Positions 1-8,282 of a DNA stretch of 64,000 bases are shown here, in pieces. The stretch's first letter is position 1, and each line of letters starts with the position of its first letter. The position numbers were made by a program, and so were the translations under genes. The stretch is taken from NCBI RefSeq assembly GCF_900102505.1, contig NZ_FMVT01000012.1:1-64000 (forward strand). The letters are read 5' to 3'. Source of the DNA: Paracoccus tibetensis. GTDB taxonomy: Bacteria; Pseudomonadota; Alphaproteobacteria; Rhodobacterales; Rhodobacteraceae. The notes beneath the pieces are model-generated. The model was given only the letters and a program-made list of their open reading frames with translations. It did not search any database and was not told the DNA's origin.

Positions 1-415
1 GTGAAGCTGACACCCTCATCATCGCTTGCGCTAGAGGGCCGACATGCAAGCTTCAAGGTCGAAAACCGACCAAACCGCCCGCATATCTCTTCAGATATCC
101 ATCAATGTCAAAAAGCAGAGGAAACAAAATCGCGGATCAAGCGCCAATCTCTCGACGCCCAGCCCGGTCATCCATTCCCAAAATCTCTTCCGGTCCAGAC
201 CCGCGCCTCGCAGCGCTCCCCTTCCCGGCCCCTCCAGCGTTCCCGCCTTCGGTGAAGCGGTATTTACGGAGACACGCACCCACCCGCAAGTCCAAAACGA
301 CAGAAAAATGACGGAGCCTTGCAGAAAACTTGCAACCCATTGCGCGCATTTGTCTTTTTCACTTCGGCCGGCGCGCAGGCCCTCGAGGCGCCTCCAGAAG
401 GCAGCGGAAATGACG
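1..415. other. Intergenic stretch, no gene seen
   Basis: I see no convincing gene, tRNA or repeat here. Open frames in this stretch lack family resemblance, a good ribosome binding site and the strong GC third-position bias of neighbouring genes. It is the region downstream of rpsI, whose likely terminator lies at 416-441. A promoter for something left of the window cannot be excluded. Confidence 0.5.
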
Positions 416-441
416 AAGGGCGCGCCCTGCGGCGCGCCCTT
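416..441 (-). terminator. Hairpin terminator downstream of rpsI
   Basis: A perfect 11-bp inverted repeat (arm AAGGGCGCGCC, loop CTGC on the plus strand) starts about 22 bases beyond the rpsI stop. The tract following it on the minus strand is only weakly T-rich (cgtcattt), so termination may be imperfect. Position and stem strength favour the end of the rplM-rpsI transcript. Confidence 0.6.
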
Positions 442-463
442 GATGATGTCGATGCTGGAAAGC

Positions 464-955
464 TCAGCGCTTCGAGAACTGGAAGCTGCGGCGGGCCTTC
501 GCCTTGCCGTATTTTTTCCGCTCGACGACGCGGCTGTCGCGGGTCAGGAAGCCTGCCGCCTTCAACGCGGCGCGCAGGCCGGGCTCGTACAGTTGCAGCG
601 CCTGGCTGATGCCATGCTTGACCGCGCCGGCCTGACCCGAGAGCCCGCCGCCCTTGACCGTCGCCTGCACGTCGAACTGGCCGACGACGCCGGCAACCTC
701 GAACGGCTGCTTCAGGATCATCTGCAGCACGGGGCGTGCGAAGTAGGCGTCGATGGCCTTGCCGTTCACGGTGACCTTGCCCGAACCGGGCTTCACCCAA
801 ACGCGGGCCACGGCGTCCTTGCGCTTGCCGGTCGCGTAGGAGCGGCCCAGCTCGTCGCGCTGCGCCTCGCGGCGCGGAGCCTCGGCAACGGCGGCACCGC
901 CCGAGACGACCGATTTCAGATCGTCGAGAGTCTTGATGTCTTCGGCCATGATCAT
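464..955 (-). CDS. rpsI: 30S ribosomal protein S9
   Basis: This is ribosomal protein uS9, whose C-terminal tail reaches the P-site tRNA in the small subunit. The 163-aa product carries an alphaproteobacterial N-terminal extension of about 33 residues before the conserved core ([16 protein letters not shown]). It ends in the family's basic tail [14 protein letters not shown]. The ATG at 955 overlaps the rplM stop as ATGA, implying coupled translation. A second in-frame ATG at 949 is possible. The rplM-rpsI pairing is nearly universal in bacteria. Confidence 0.98.
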   Translation of the reverse strand: MIMAEDIKTLDDLKSVVSGGAAVAEAPRREAQRDELGRSYATGKRKDAVARVWVKPGSGKVTVNGKAIDAYFARPVLQMILKQPFEVAGVVGQFDVQATVKGGGLSGQAGAVKHGISQALQLYEPGLRAALKAAGFLTRDSRVVERKKYGKAKARRSFQFSKR

Positions 956-1416
956 GCGCTCCGCGTGTTTTTCTTGTTCAGGACCTTCACGTCCAGAACC
1001 TCGGGCTGCTGTGCCTCATGCGGGTGGTCTTCGCCCGCATAGACGCGCAGATGGGTCATCTGCAGCTTACCCAGCTTGTTGCGGCTGATCATGCGCTCGA
1101 CAGCCTTGGTGACGACGCGCTCGGGATGGGCGCCTTCCAGGATCTGGCGCGCGGTCCGGTGCTTGATGCCGCCCGGGTGGCCGGTGTGCCAGTAGTATTT
1201 CTTGTCGTCACGCTTGTTGCCGGTCATCTGCACCTTGTCGGCGTTGATGACGATGACGTTGTCGCCCATGTCCATGTGCGGCGTGAACGTCGGCTTGTGC
1301 TTGCCGCGCAGGCGGTTGGCGACGATCGTGGCGAGGCGGCCCAGAACGACGCCCTCGGCGTCGATCAGGATCCACTTCTTCTCGATCTCCGCCGGTTTCG
1401 CGGTATAGGTCTTCAT
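952..1416 (-). CDS. rplM: 50S ribosomal protein L13
   Basis: This is ribosomal protein uL13, an early-assembling large-subunit protein. The 154-aa sequence has the diagnostic core: [16 protein letters not shown] at residues 15-30, then [18 protein letters not shown], and [13 protein letters not shown] before the C-terminal [16 protein letters not shown] block. The start at 1416 has a Shine-Dalgarno GAAGGGA close upstream. It is the first gene of the rplM-rpsI operon, with a candidate sigma-70 promoter about 40-70 bases upstream. Confidence 0.98.
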   Translation of the reverse strand: MKTYTAKPAEIEKKWILIDAEGVVLGRLATIVANRLRGKHKPTFTPHMDMGDNVIVINADKVQMTGNKRDDKKYYWHTGHPGGIKHRTARQILEGAHPERVVTKAVERMISRNKLGKLQMTHLRVYAGEDHPHEAQQPEVLDVKVLNKKNTRSA

Positions 1417-1454
1417 CTGTCGTCCCTTCAGGGTCGTGATATTCGAGATGCGCC

Positions 1455-1483
1455 TATATCAGGGAAGCCGCCCGATGCGTCAA
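1455..1483 (-). promoter_or_regulatory. Candidate sigma-70 promoter for rplM-rpsI
   Basis: On the minus strand TTGACG (1483-1478) is followed after 17 bases by GATATA, or after 18 by ATATAG. It sits about 40 bases upstream of rplM and is the best promoter-like pair between paaI and rplM. Matched by eye only. Confidence 0.45.
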
Positions 1484-1570
1484 GATCGGGAAGCGCGATA
1501 TTGCCGTGCAAGATCAGCGGTTTGAAAGATAGGTAACAGAATACCGCGCCGCAGCCCCCCGGTGCGGCGG

Positions 1571-1990
1571 TCATTTCTGCGGAATCGCGTAGGTCATCGA
1601 GGCGCGGGCGACGGGCGGCTCGCTCCCGTCGGAGCGGATCAGCGCGTCGGCCACGGCCAGCAGCCGACCCAGCTTCAGAAGCCGGCATACCGCCAGCAGG
1701 TCACGTCCCGCCGCGGGCTTTCTGAGGAAGTCGACCGAGGCGCTGGTCGTCACCGCCAGCGGCACCTGCCCGATCCGCGACAGGATCACGCCATAGATGG
1801 CAAGGTCCGCCAGCGCGAAGATCGCGGGTCCGCTGACCGTGCCGCCGGGCCGCAGATGCGCCTCGGTCACGTGCAGCCGGGCGGCCAGCCGGACCTCGTC
1901 GACGTCCTCGATGGAGAAGCTGCCGTTCAGCTGCGGAAAGACCTCGGCCAGATATGCGTTCAGTGCCGCGGCCCCCATCACGATCTTCAT
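1571..1990 (-). CDS. PaaI-family acyl-CoA thioesterase (hotdog fold)
   Basis: The 139-aa product resembles the PaaI/YbgC-type hotdog thioesterases, which cleave acyl- or phenylacetyl-CoA derivatives. The family segment is HLRPGGTVSGPAIFALADLA at about residues 48-67, followed by a central helix and the expected beta strands. I chose the ATG at 1990 because AGGGGGAAG lies directly upstream. The longer open frame to 2119 would run through the divergent gene's start. It shares a 57-bp intergenic region with the crotonase gene, so the two may be co-regulated. Substrate is unknown. Confidence 0.82.
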   Translation of the reverse strand: MKIVMGAAALNAYLAEVFPQLNGSFSIEDVDEVRLAARLHVTEAHLRPGGTVSGPAIFALADLAIYGVILSRIGQVPLAVTTSASVDFLRKPAAGRDLLAVCRLLKLGRLLAVADALIRSDGSEPPVARASMTYAIPQK

Positions 1991-2047
1991 GCTTCCCCCT
2001 GCACGTCCCTGCCGCTTACGCTTTCCGCAAAAGAGGAGGAGTTCAAG

Positions 2048-2821
2048 ATGCCCGATCTGCTGCGGCGCGAGGATCATGGCGCCATTGCCCGGCTGGTCCT
2101 GTCCGATGCGTCCCGCCACAACGCCCTGTCAGCCGGGATGATCGCCGCGCTGCGACGCGCCTTGAACGCGATCGCGGACGACGAGACGATCCGTGTCGTG
2201 ATCCTGGCCGCCGAGGGTCGCGCCTTCTGCCCCGGCCACGACCTGCGCGAGCTGCAGGCGCTGGCGGGCGAGGCATCCGCCGTGCGCCGGCTGTTCGAGG
2301 AGTGCAGCGCGCTGATGCAGCAGATCGTCGCCCTGCCCCAGCCCGTTATCGCCGAGGTTCAGGCGGTCGCGACCGCCGCCGGCTGCCAGCTGGTCGCCTC
2401 CTGCGATCTGGCCGTCGCGGCCGAACGGGCACGCTTCGGGGTCAACGGCATCAATATCGGGCTTTTCTGCACCACGCCGATGGTGGCCCTGACCCGCGCC
2501 ATCCCGCCCCGCGCTGCCTTCGAGATGCTGGTGACGGGCGAATTCATCCCGGCCGAGCGGGCGCACGAGCTGGGCCTTTTGAACCGCGTGGTCCCGCCTG
2601 AGCAGCTGGCGGAGGCGACGATGGAGCTGGCGCGGACGATCGCAGCCAAGCTGCCGACGGCCGTGCGCCTCGGCAAGCGCGCCTTCCGACAGCTTCAGGA
2701 CCGGACGCTGGAGGCGGCCTATGGCGAGGCGGCCGGGATCATGTGCGCCAACCTCATGGACGCCGACACCGCCGAGGGCATCAAGGCGTTCCTCGAGAAG
2801 CGCCCGCCCTCCTGGGCGTGA
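2048..2821 (+). CDS. Crotonase/enoyl-CoA hydratase family protein, ECHDC3-like
   Basis: This 257-aa protein has the crotonase fold with the first oxyanion-hole segment LAAEGRAFCPGHDL near residues 54-67. The usual GGGxEL motif is replaced by AAGCQLVASCDLAVA and the second glutamate region reads NGINIGLFCTTP. Both catalytic glutamates of true enoyl-CoA hydratase therefore appear absent, which matches the ECHDC3 subgroup. Hydratase activity is doubtful; another acyl-CoA reaction is possible. The start has an unusually strong Shine-Dalgarno, GAGGAGGAG at 2033-2041. The gene ends flush against the convergent murD stop. Confidence 0.85.
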   Translation: MPDLLRREDHGAIARLVLSDASRHNALSAGMIAALRRALNAIADDETIRVVILAAEGRAFCPGHDLRELQALAGEASAVRRLFEECSALMQQIVALPQPVIAEVQAVATAAGCQLVASCDLAVAAERARFGVNGINIGLFCTTPMVALTRAIPPRAAFEMLVTGEFIPAERAHELGLLNRVVPPEQLAEATMELARTIAAKLPTAVRLGKRAFRQLQDRTLEAAYGEAAGIMCANLMDADTAEGIKAFLEKRPPSWA

Positions 2822-4219
2822 TCAACGCAGCGCTTCGACCAGCCGGACGAAATGCTCGCCGCGCTTCTCGAAGTTCGGATACTGGTCGAAGCTGGCGGCG
2901 GCGGGGGCCAAGAGAACCGTCTCGCCCGCCTCGGCCTCGGCTGCCGCGCGGGCGACGGCCTCGTCCAGCGTCTCGACGACCTCATGCGGCGTGGCGCCCA
3001 GCTCCAGCGCAAAGTCGCGCGCCGAATGGCCGTAGAGATAGGCCTTCACCACCTGCGCCAGATGCGGGGCGAGCGCGGCGATGCCGCCGTCCTTGCCGAG
3101 GCCGCCGGCGATCCAGCGGATGCGCGGAAAGGCATCCAGCGCCTTGGCCGCCGCATCCACGTTGGTCGCCTTCGAATCGTTCACGAACCGCACGCCGCCG
3201 ATCTCGGCGACCAGCTGGCTGCGATGCGGCAGGCCCTTGAAGCTGTGGAACGCCGCCTCGATGTCGCGCGGCGCAAGGCCCACGGCGCGGCAGGCCGCAT
3301 AGGCGGCGCAGGCGTTCTGGTGGTTGTGCGCACCGGGCAGGCCCGCAATCTCGCGCAGGTCGATCGAGGCCGCCTGCCGGCCCTTGCGGTATTCCGACAG
3401 GAAACCCTTGCGCGCGAAGACGGTCCAGGCGCCCTTGTCCAGCTTCTGCCCCGAGGACACGCGGATGACCCGGTCGTCGCGCGGCCCCATTGAAAGCTGG
3501 TTGGCGATGAACCGCCCCTCGATCTCGTCGACGCCGATCACGGCGCGGTCCGGCCCGCCCTCGGCGAACAGCCGGCGCTTGGCGGCGAAATAGCCGCCCG
3601 GCCCGCCATGCCGGTCCAGATGATCCGGCGAGAGGTTGGTGAAGACCGCGACATCCGGGGTCAGCGCGCGGGCCAGCTCGGTCTGGTAAGAGGACAGCTC
3701 CAGCACCACGACCTCGCCATCCGTCGCGGGCTCCAGCGACAGGACGCCCCGGCCGATATTGCCGCCCATCTGGCTGGGCCGTCCGCATTCGGTCAGGATG
3801 TGATGGATCAGCGCCGTGGTGGTGGACTTCCCGTTCGAGCCGGTGACGGCGATCACCCGCGGCGCACGCTCGAACTCGCCCCATTCGTTGGTGGCGTAGC
3901 TGCGGAAGAAGAGGCCGATGTCGTTGTCCACCGGCACGCCCAGCTCGTAGGCAAGCGCGATGGCCGGGTGAGGGCGCGGATAGAGATGCGGGATTCCCGG
4001 GCTGACGATAAGCGCCGCAACTCCCTCCCACGCCGCGGGGCGGGTCAGGTCGACGAGGTCCAGCCCCTCGGCGGCGGCGGCCTCGCGGGTATCCTGCCCG
4101 TCATCCCAAGCGATGACGCGGGCGCCGCCGGCGGCCAGCGCGGCAGCGGTGGCCTTGCCCGATCGGCCGAGGCCGAGAACGGCGATGGTCTGGTCTTCGA
4201 CGCCTTCTACGGGGATCAT
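2822..4219 (-). CDS. murD: UDP-N-acetylmuramoylalanine--D-glutamate ligase
   Basis: MurD adds D-glutamate to UDP-MurNAc-L-Ala in the cytoplasm during peptidoglycan precursor synthesis. The 465-aa product shows an N-terminal Rossmann-like UDP-binding domain ([12 protein letters not shown], residues 13-24). The central ATPase P-loop [10 protein letters not shown] is at residues 126-135. Conserved C-terminal segments include [11 protein letters not shown] and AGGLGKDG. I chose the ATG at 4219 because AGGAG lies 6 bases upstream; an in-frame ATG at 4237 lacks a better site. It is the last gene of the mra/mur run in this window. Confidence 0.96.
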   Translation of the reverse strand: MIPVEGVEDQTIAVLGLGRSGKATAAALAAGGARVIAWDDGQDTREAAAAEGLDLVDLTRPAAWEGVAALIVSPGIPHLYPRPHPAIALAYELGVPVDNDIGLFFRSYATNEWGEFERAPRVIAVTGSNGKSTTTALIHHILTECGRPSQMGGNIGRGVLSLEPATDGEVVVLELSSYQTELARALTPDVAVFTNLSPDHLDRHGGPGGYFAAKRRLFAEGGPDRAVIGVDEIEGRFIANQLSMGPRDDRVIRVSSGQKLDKGAWTVFARKGFLSEYRKGRQAASIDLREIAGLPGAHNHQNACAAYAACRAVGLAPRDIEAAFHSFKGLPHRSQLVAEIGGVRFVNDSKATNVDAAAKALDAFPRIRWIAGGLGKDGGIAALAPHLAQVVKAYLYGHSARDFALELGATPHEVVETLDEAVARAAAEAEAGETVLLAPAAASFDQYPNFEKRGEHFVRLVEALR

Positions 4220-4265
4220 GTGCGGCTCCTGTGGCAAGAGGCGAGGGCTTCGCGCCCGTCGCCGG

Positions 4266-4281
4266 CCGGTTCTTGAACCGG
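4266..4281. repeat. Perfect palindrome between murD and mraY
   Basis: CCGGTTC-TT-GAACCGG gives 7-bp arms around a 2-base centre, about 50 bases upstream of the murD start. The tiny centre argues for a protein-binding site or cruciform rather than an RNA hairpin. No factor can be named. Confidence 0.4.
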
Positions 4282-4299
4282 TGGCGTACCGACCGGCAA

Positions 4300-4332
4300 C
4301 CCCCCGCGGGATATCTGAAGATCAAAGCAGGA
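4300..4332 (-). repeat. Dispersed 3'-end intergenic element, copy 1
   Basis: Read from the mraY stop codon outward (minus strand), the sequence is TCCTGCTTTGATCTTCAGAT followed by ATCCCGCGGGGGG. The same order recurs after ecsC (30261-30317) and, more degenerate, after folD (60995-61058). From memory, an AAATATCCCCGGGGG-type string is very common after genes in Rhodobacteraceae. It lies between mraY and the start region of murD. Confidence 0.5.
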
Positions 4333-5415
4333 CTAGCGCAGCTTCAGAGTGGCGAGGCCGATCAGGGCGAGGATCAGGGCGATGATCCAGAAGCGGATCA
4401 CGATCTGCGCCTCGCCCCAGCCCTTCTTCTCGAAATGGTGGTGGATCGGGGCCATCAGGAAGACGCGCTTGCCGGTCCGCTTGAAGTAGAGGACCTGGAT
4501 GATGACGGAAAGCGCCTCGACCACGAAGAGGCCGCCGACGATGGCAAGGACGATCTCGTGCTTGGTGACTACCGCGATGGCGCCGAGCGCGCCGCCGAGG
4601 GCGAGAGAGCCGGTATCCCCCATGAAGACGGCCGCCGGGGGGGCGTTGTACCACAGGAACCCAAGCCCGCCGCCGATCAGGGCCGAGACGAAGATCAGGA
4701 TCTCGCCGGTGCCGGGGACGTGGTGGACGCCCAGGTATTCGGTGAAGTCGACGCGGCCGACGGTGTAGGCGATGACGCCGAGCGTGCCGGCCGCGATCAT
4801 CACCGGCATGATCGCGAGCCCGTCGAGCCCGTCAGTCAGGTTCACCGCGTTGGCCGCCCCAACGATCACGATCATCGCGAAGGGCACGAAGATCCAGCCG
4901 AGGTTGATCAGCACGTCCTTGAAGACCGGCAGCGCCAGCTGGCCGGTAAGCGCCGCCGGGTGCAGGCTGGCCGCCGCCACCGCCGCGGCTGCCGCGATGG
5001 CGAGGCCCAGCAGCATGCGGATGCGCGAGCTGACGCCCTTGGTGTTCTGCTTGGTGACCTTGGCATAGTCGTCGGCGAAGCCGATGGCGGCGAAGCCCAT
5101 CGTCACCAGCAGCACGATCCAGACATAGCCGTTGTCCAGCCGCGCCCAGAGCAGGGTTGAGAAGATCAGCGCCGACAGGATCAGGATGCCGCCCATCGTG
5201 GGGGTGCCGGCCTTGGCCAGGTGCCCTGCGGGACCGTCGTCGCGAATCGGCTGGCCCTTCTTCTGCACGCGCCGGAGCCATGCGATCATCCGGCCGCCGA
5301 AGAGGAAGCCGAAGAACAGCGCCGTGAAGAAGGCTGCCCCAGCGCGGAAGGTGATGTAGCGGAAGAGGTTGAAGACGTCCCCGCCCTCGGAGAGGCTGCT
5401 GAGCCAGTAGAGCAT
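4333..5415 (-). CDS. mraY: Phospho-N-acetylmuramoyl-pentapeptide transferase
   Basis: MraY transfers phospho-MurNAc-pentapeptide to undecaprenyl phosphate, making lipid I at the inner membrane. The 360-aa protein matches the family length and has about ten hydrophobic segments. It carries the DDYAK aspartates, the [10 protein letters not shown] loop, the FMGDTGSL motif and the [12 protein letters not shown] motif near the C-terminus. The ATG at 5415 lies two bases after the murF stop. A longer open frame continues upstream but overlaps murF and is rejected. Confidence 0.97.
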   Translation of the reverse strand: MLYWLSSLSEGGDVFNLFRYITFRAGAAFFTALFFGFLFGGRMIAWLRRVQKKGQPIRDDGPAGHLAKAGTPTMGGILILSALIFSTLLWARLDNGYVWIVLLVTMGFAAIGFADDYAKVTKQNTKGVSSRIRMLLGLAIAAAAAVAAASLHPAALTGQLALPVFKDVLINLGWIFVPFAMIVIVGAANAVNLTDGLDGLAIMPVMIAAGTLGVIAYTVGRVDFTEYLGVHHVPGTGEILIFVSALIGGGLGFLWYNAPPAAVFMGDTGSLALGGALGAIAVVTKHEIVLAIVGGLFVVEALSVIIQVLYFKRTGKRVFLMAPIHHHFEKKGWGEAQIVIRFWIIALILALIGLATLKLR

Positions 5416-5417
5416 GG

Positions 5418-6794
5418 CTACTCCTTCTTTTCTTCTTGGGCCAGGTGGGCTCGCAGGGCGTCCACTACGGCCGAGATGCGCGACGATTTCGAGCCCTTGA
5501 CCAGGACCACGTCGCCCGGCCGCACCAGCGCTGCCGCGTCGGCCGCCAGTTCCGCGGCCGTCTCGCGCCACGCGCCGCGCTTTTCCTCGGGCAGCGCGTC
5601 GTGCAGGTGCCGCATCCGCGGGCCGGCCGAATGGACCAGCGCGATGCCGTCCATCGCCGGGTCGGTGGCCAGGGCGCGGTGCATCGCCAGTTCGTCCGCG
5701 CCCAGCTCCAGCATGTCGCCGAGGATTGCGACGCGCCGGCCGGGCAGGCCCGCCAGCGTCGCGAGGCCCGCGGCCATCGAGGTCGGGTTGGCGTTGAAGG
5801 CGTCGTCGATAAGGCGGATGCCGCCCAGAGCCTCGACCGCGCCGCGGCCCTTGGGGGGCTGCCAGTCGCCGATGGCGGCGGCGGCCTTGGTCAGGTCCGC
5901 GCCGGCCGCCGAAAGCGCCGCCAGCACGCCGACCGCGTTCATGACGAAGTGCTGGCCGGTGGTTGCCAGCGTAAATCCGACACTTTCGCCGGTGATGCGG
6001 GCGCGGCAGGCGAGGGCGCCGTTCTGCGGCTCGATCCTCAGCGGGCGGGCCATGCCGTCCTTGCCGAAGCCGATGACCACCGCGCCGGCCGCGTCCGCGC
6101 AATCGCGCAGGATCTGGGTCACGGGCAGGTCCTCGGGCAGGATGGCGGTGCCGATCGGCTCCAGCCCCTCGAAGATCGCGCCTTTCTCGCGCGCGATGCC
6201 CTCGATCGCGCCGAAGGCCTCCAGGTGCGCGGCGCCGACGGTGGTGATCAAAGCGACATGCGGGCGGGCGAGGCGCGAGAGCGGCGCGATCTCGCCGGGG
6301 TTGCTCATGCCGATCTCGATGATCGCGAAGTCCGCGTCGGCCGGCATCCGCGCCAGAGTCAGCGGCACGCCCCAATGGTTGTTGTAGCTGGCCTCGGCGG
6401 CATGGATCACGCCCTGCCCCGCCAGCGCGATCCGCGCCATCTCCTTGGTCGAGGTCTTGCCGACCGAGCCGGTGATCGCGACGACCTTGCCGCCCATCCG
6501 GGCGCGGCCCGCGCGGCCGAGCGCCTCGAGGCCCGTCAGCACGTCATCGACCACCAGCAGCGAGGCGTCCGGGGCACAGCCCTCGGGGATGCGGCTGACC
6601 AGCGCGGCGGCGGCGCCCTTCTCAAGCGCCTGCGCCACGAAGTCGTGCCCGTCGCGCGCCGCCGACAGGGCGACGAACAGATCGCCCGGCTGGATCGTGC
6701 GGGTGTCGATGGAGACGCCCGTGACGCTCCAATCCCCCTGCGCCCGCCCGCCGGTGGCGGCGGCGGCGTCCTTGGCTGTCCAGAGCGCGCTCAT
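5418..6794 (-). CDS. murF: UDP-MurNAc-tripeptide--D-Ala-D-Ala ligase
   Basis: MurF adds D-Ala-D-Ala to the UDP-MurNAc-tripeptide, completing the pentapeptide. The 458-aa product has an N-terminal Mur domain ([18 protein letters not shown], residues 26-43) and the ATPase P-loop [11 protein letters not shown] at 108-118. The family block [13 protein letters not shown] and the C-terminal LGDMLELG / [10 protein letters not shown] segments are also present. The ATG at 6794 overlaps the murE stop as ATGA, so translation is probably coupled. Confidence 0.97.
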   Translation of the reverse strand: MSALWTAKDAAAATGGRAQGDWSVTGVSIDTRTIQPGDLFVALSAARDGHDFVAQALEKGAAAALVSRIPEGCAPDASLLVVDDVLTGLEALGRAGRARMGGKVVAITGSVGKTSTKEMARIALAGQGVIHAAEASYNNHWGVPLTLARMPADADFAIIEIGMSNPGEIAPLSRLARPHVALITTVGAAHLEAFGAIEGIAREKGAIFEGLEPIGTAILPEDLPVTQILRDCADAAGAVVIGFGKDGMARPLRIEPQNGALACRARITGESVGFTLATTGQHFVMNAVGVLAALSAAGADLTKAAAAIGDWQPPKGRGAVEALGGIRLIDDAFNANPTSMAAGLATLAGLPGRRVAILGDMLELGADELAMHRALATDPAMDGIALVHSAGPRMRHLHDALPEEKRGAWRETAAELAADAAALVRPGDVVLVKGSKSSRISAVVDALRAHLAQEEKKE

Positions 6795-8272
6795 ATCGTG
6801 CCGTCCAGCGCGGCCACCGCGACCGAGGCCTGTTCGGCGTCGTCGAAGGGATAGACGTCGGTGCCGATGATCTGGCCGGTCTCGTGCCCCTTGCCCGCGA
6901 TCAGCAGCGCGTCGCCGGGCTGCAGCGCATCGACGCCGCGCAGGATCGCCTCGGCCCGGTCGGCGACCTCGGTCGCCTCGGGGCCTGCGCCTTCCATCAC
7001 GGCGGCGCGGATGGCGGCCGGGTCCTCGGTCCGCGGGTTGTCGTCCGTCACGATGACCACGTCGGCATGCTCGCGCGCGGCGGAGCCCATCAGCGGGCGC
7101 TTGCCGGTGTCGCGGTCCCCGCCCGCGCCGATGATGCAGATGATCCGGCCCAGCACATGCGGGCGCAGCGATTGCAGCGCCGCGATCACCGCGCCGGGCT
7201 TGTGGGCGTAGTCCACGAAGACTGCCGCGCCGTTCGCCCGCTGCGCGGCCAGCTGCATCCGGCCGCGGACCGTCACCAGTTCGGGCAGGACGCGGATGAT
7301 GGCTTCCGCCGAATCGCCCGCCGCGAGGCAGAGGCCCATCGCCGCCAGCGCGTTCTCGGCCTGAAAGCCGCCGATCAGCGGCAGGCGCACCATGTGGGTC
7401 TGGCCCATGACCGAGAAGCGCAGGTCCTGGCCCGTCGCGTCGAAGCGCTGGCCGAGGATGCGGAGCATCGCGCCCTCGCCCGTCCCGACCGTCGTCAGCG
7501 CCAGCCCGCGATCCGTCGCGATGTCCGCCATCTGCCGACCGCGCGGGCTGTCCACGTTGATCACCGCGGCCGAGCCATCCTCGAGGATGTGGTTGAAGAG
7601 CAGCGCCTTGGCCGCGAAATACTCGTCGAAGCCGGCGTGGTAGTCGAGGTGATCCTGGCTGAGATTGGTGAAGGCGCCGGCCTCGACCCGCACCCCGTCC
7701 AGCCGCCGCTGGTCCAGCCCGTGCGAGGAAGCCTCCATCGCGGCATGGGTGACGCCCGCCGCCACCGCCTCGGCCAGGACACGGTGCAGCGTCAGCGGAT
7801 CGGGCGTCGTATGCGCCAGGCGCGCGTGGAAGTCGCCCTCGACCCCCATCGTCCCGAGGCTGATCGCCTTGTGGCCCAGCCCCTGCCAGATCTGCCGCGT
7901 GAAGCTGGCGACCGAGGTCTTGCCCGAGGTGCCCGTCACCGCCACCACATGCGCGGGCTGCTCGCGGAACCACAGGGCGGCGGCGCCGGCCAAGGCGGCG
8001 CGGGCATCCTCGGCCACGACCAGCGCGCCGTCCCAGCCTGCCAGCACGTCAGCCGCGATCTCGGCCCCCGCGCGGTCGGTCAGGACGGCCGCCGCCTGCA
8101 TCCGCAGCGCGTACTGGATGAACTCGCCGCCATGCAGGGCCGAGCCGGGCAGCGCGGCGAACAGGTGGCCGGGCTTGACCTGCCGGCTGTCGAGCGAGAG
8201 GCCCGTGATCTCGGGATCGCGCCCGTCCCTTGCCCGCAGCCCCAGCTGCGACAGCCTCGTTCCCGTCGTCAC
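6791..8272 (-). CDS. murE: UDP-MurNAc-dipeptide--meso-diaminopimelate ligase
   Basis: MurE adds the third stem-peptide residue to UDP-MurNAc-L-Ala-D-Glu. The 493-aa protein carries the P-loop VTGTSGKTSVAS at about residues 112-123. The specificity motif DDNPR (in VTDDNPRTEDP) in known MurE enzymes marks meso-diaminopimelate rather than lysine. The start is a GTG at 8272 with GAGGGGCAGG just upstream; it lies ten bases from the ftsI stop. The gene overlaps murF by four bases. Confidence 0.97.
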   Translation of the reverse strand: MTTGTRLSQLGLRARDGRDPEITGLSLDSRQVKPGHLFAALPGSALHGGEFIQYALRMQAAAVLTDRAGAEIAADVLAGWDGALVVAEDARAALAGAAALWFREQPAHVVAVTGTSGKTSVASFTRQIWQGLGHKAISLGTMGVEGDFHARLAHTTPDPLTLHRVLAEAVAAGVTHAAMEASSHGLDQRRLDGVRVEAGAFTNLSQDHLDYHAGFDEYFAAKALLFNHILEDGSAAVINVDSPRGRQMADIATDRGLALTTVGTGEGAMLRILGQRFDATGQDLRFSVMGQTHMVRLPLIGGFQAENALAAMGLCLAAGDSAEAIIRVLPELVTVRGRMQLAAQRANGAAVFVDYAHKPGAVIAALQSLRPHVLGRIICIIGAGGDRDTGKRPLMGSAAREHADVVIVTDDNPRTEDPAAIRAAVMEGAGPEATEVADRAEAILRGVDALQPGDALLIAGKGHETGQIIGTDVYPFDDAEQASVAVAALDGTI

Positions 8273-8282
8273 GTCCTGCCCC

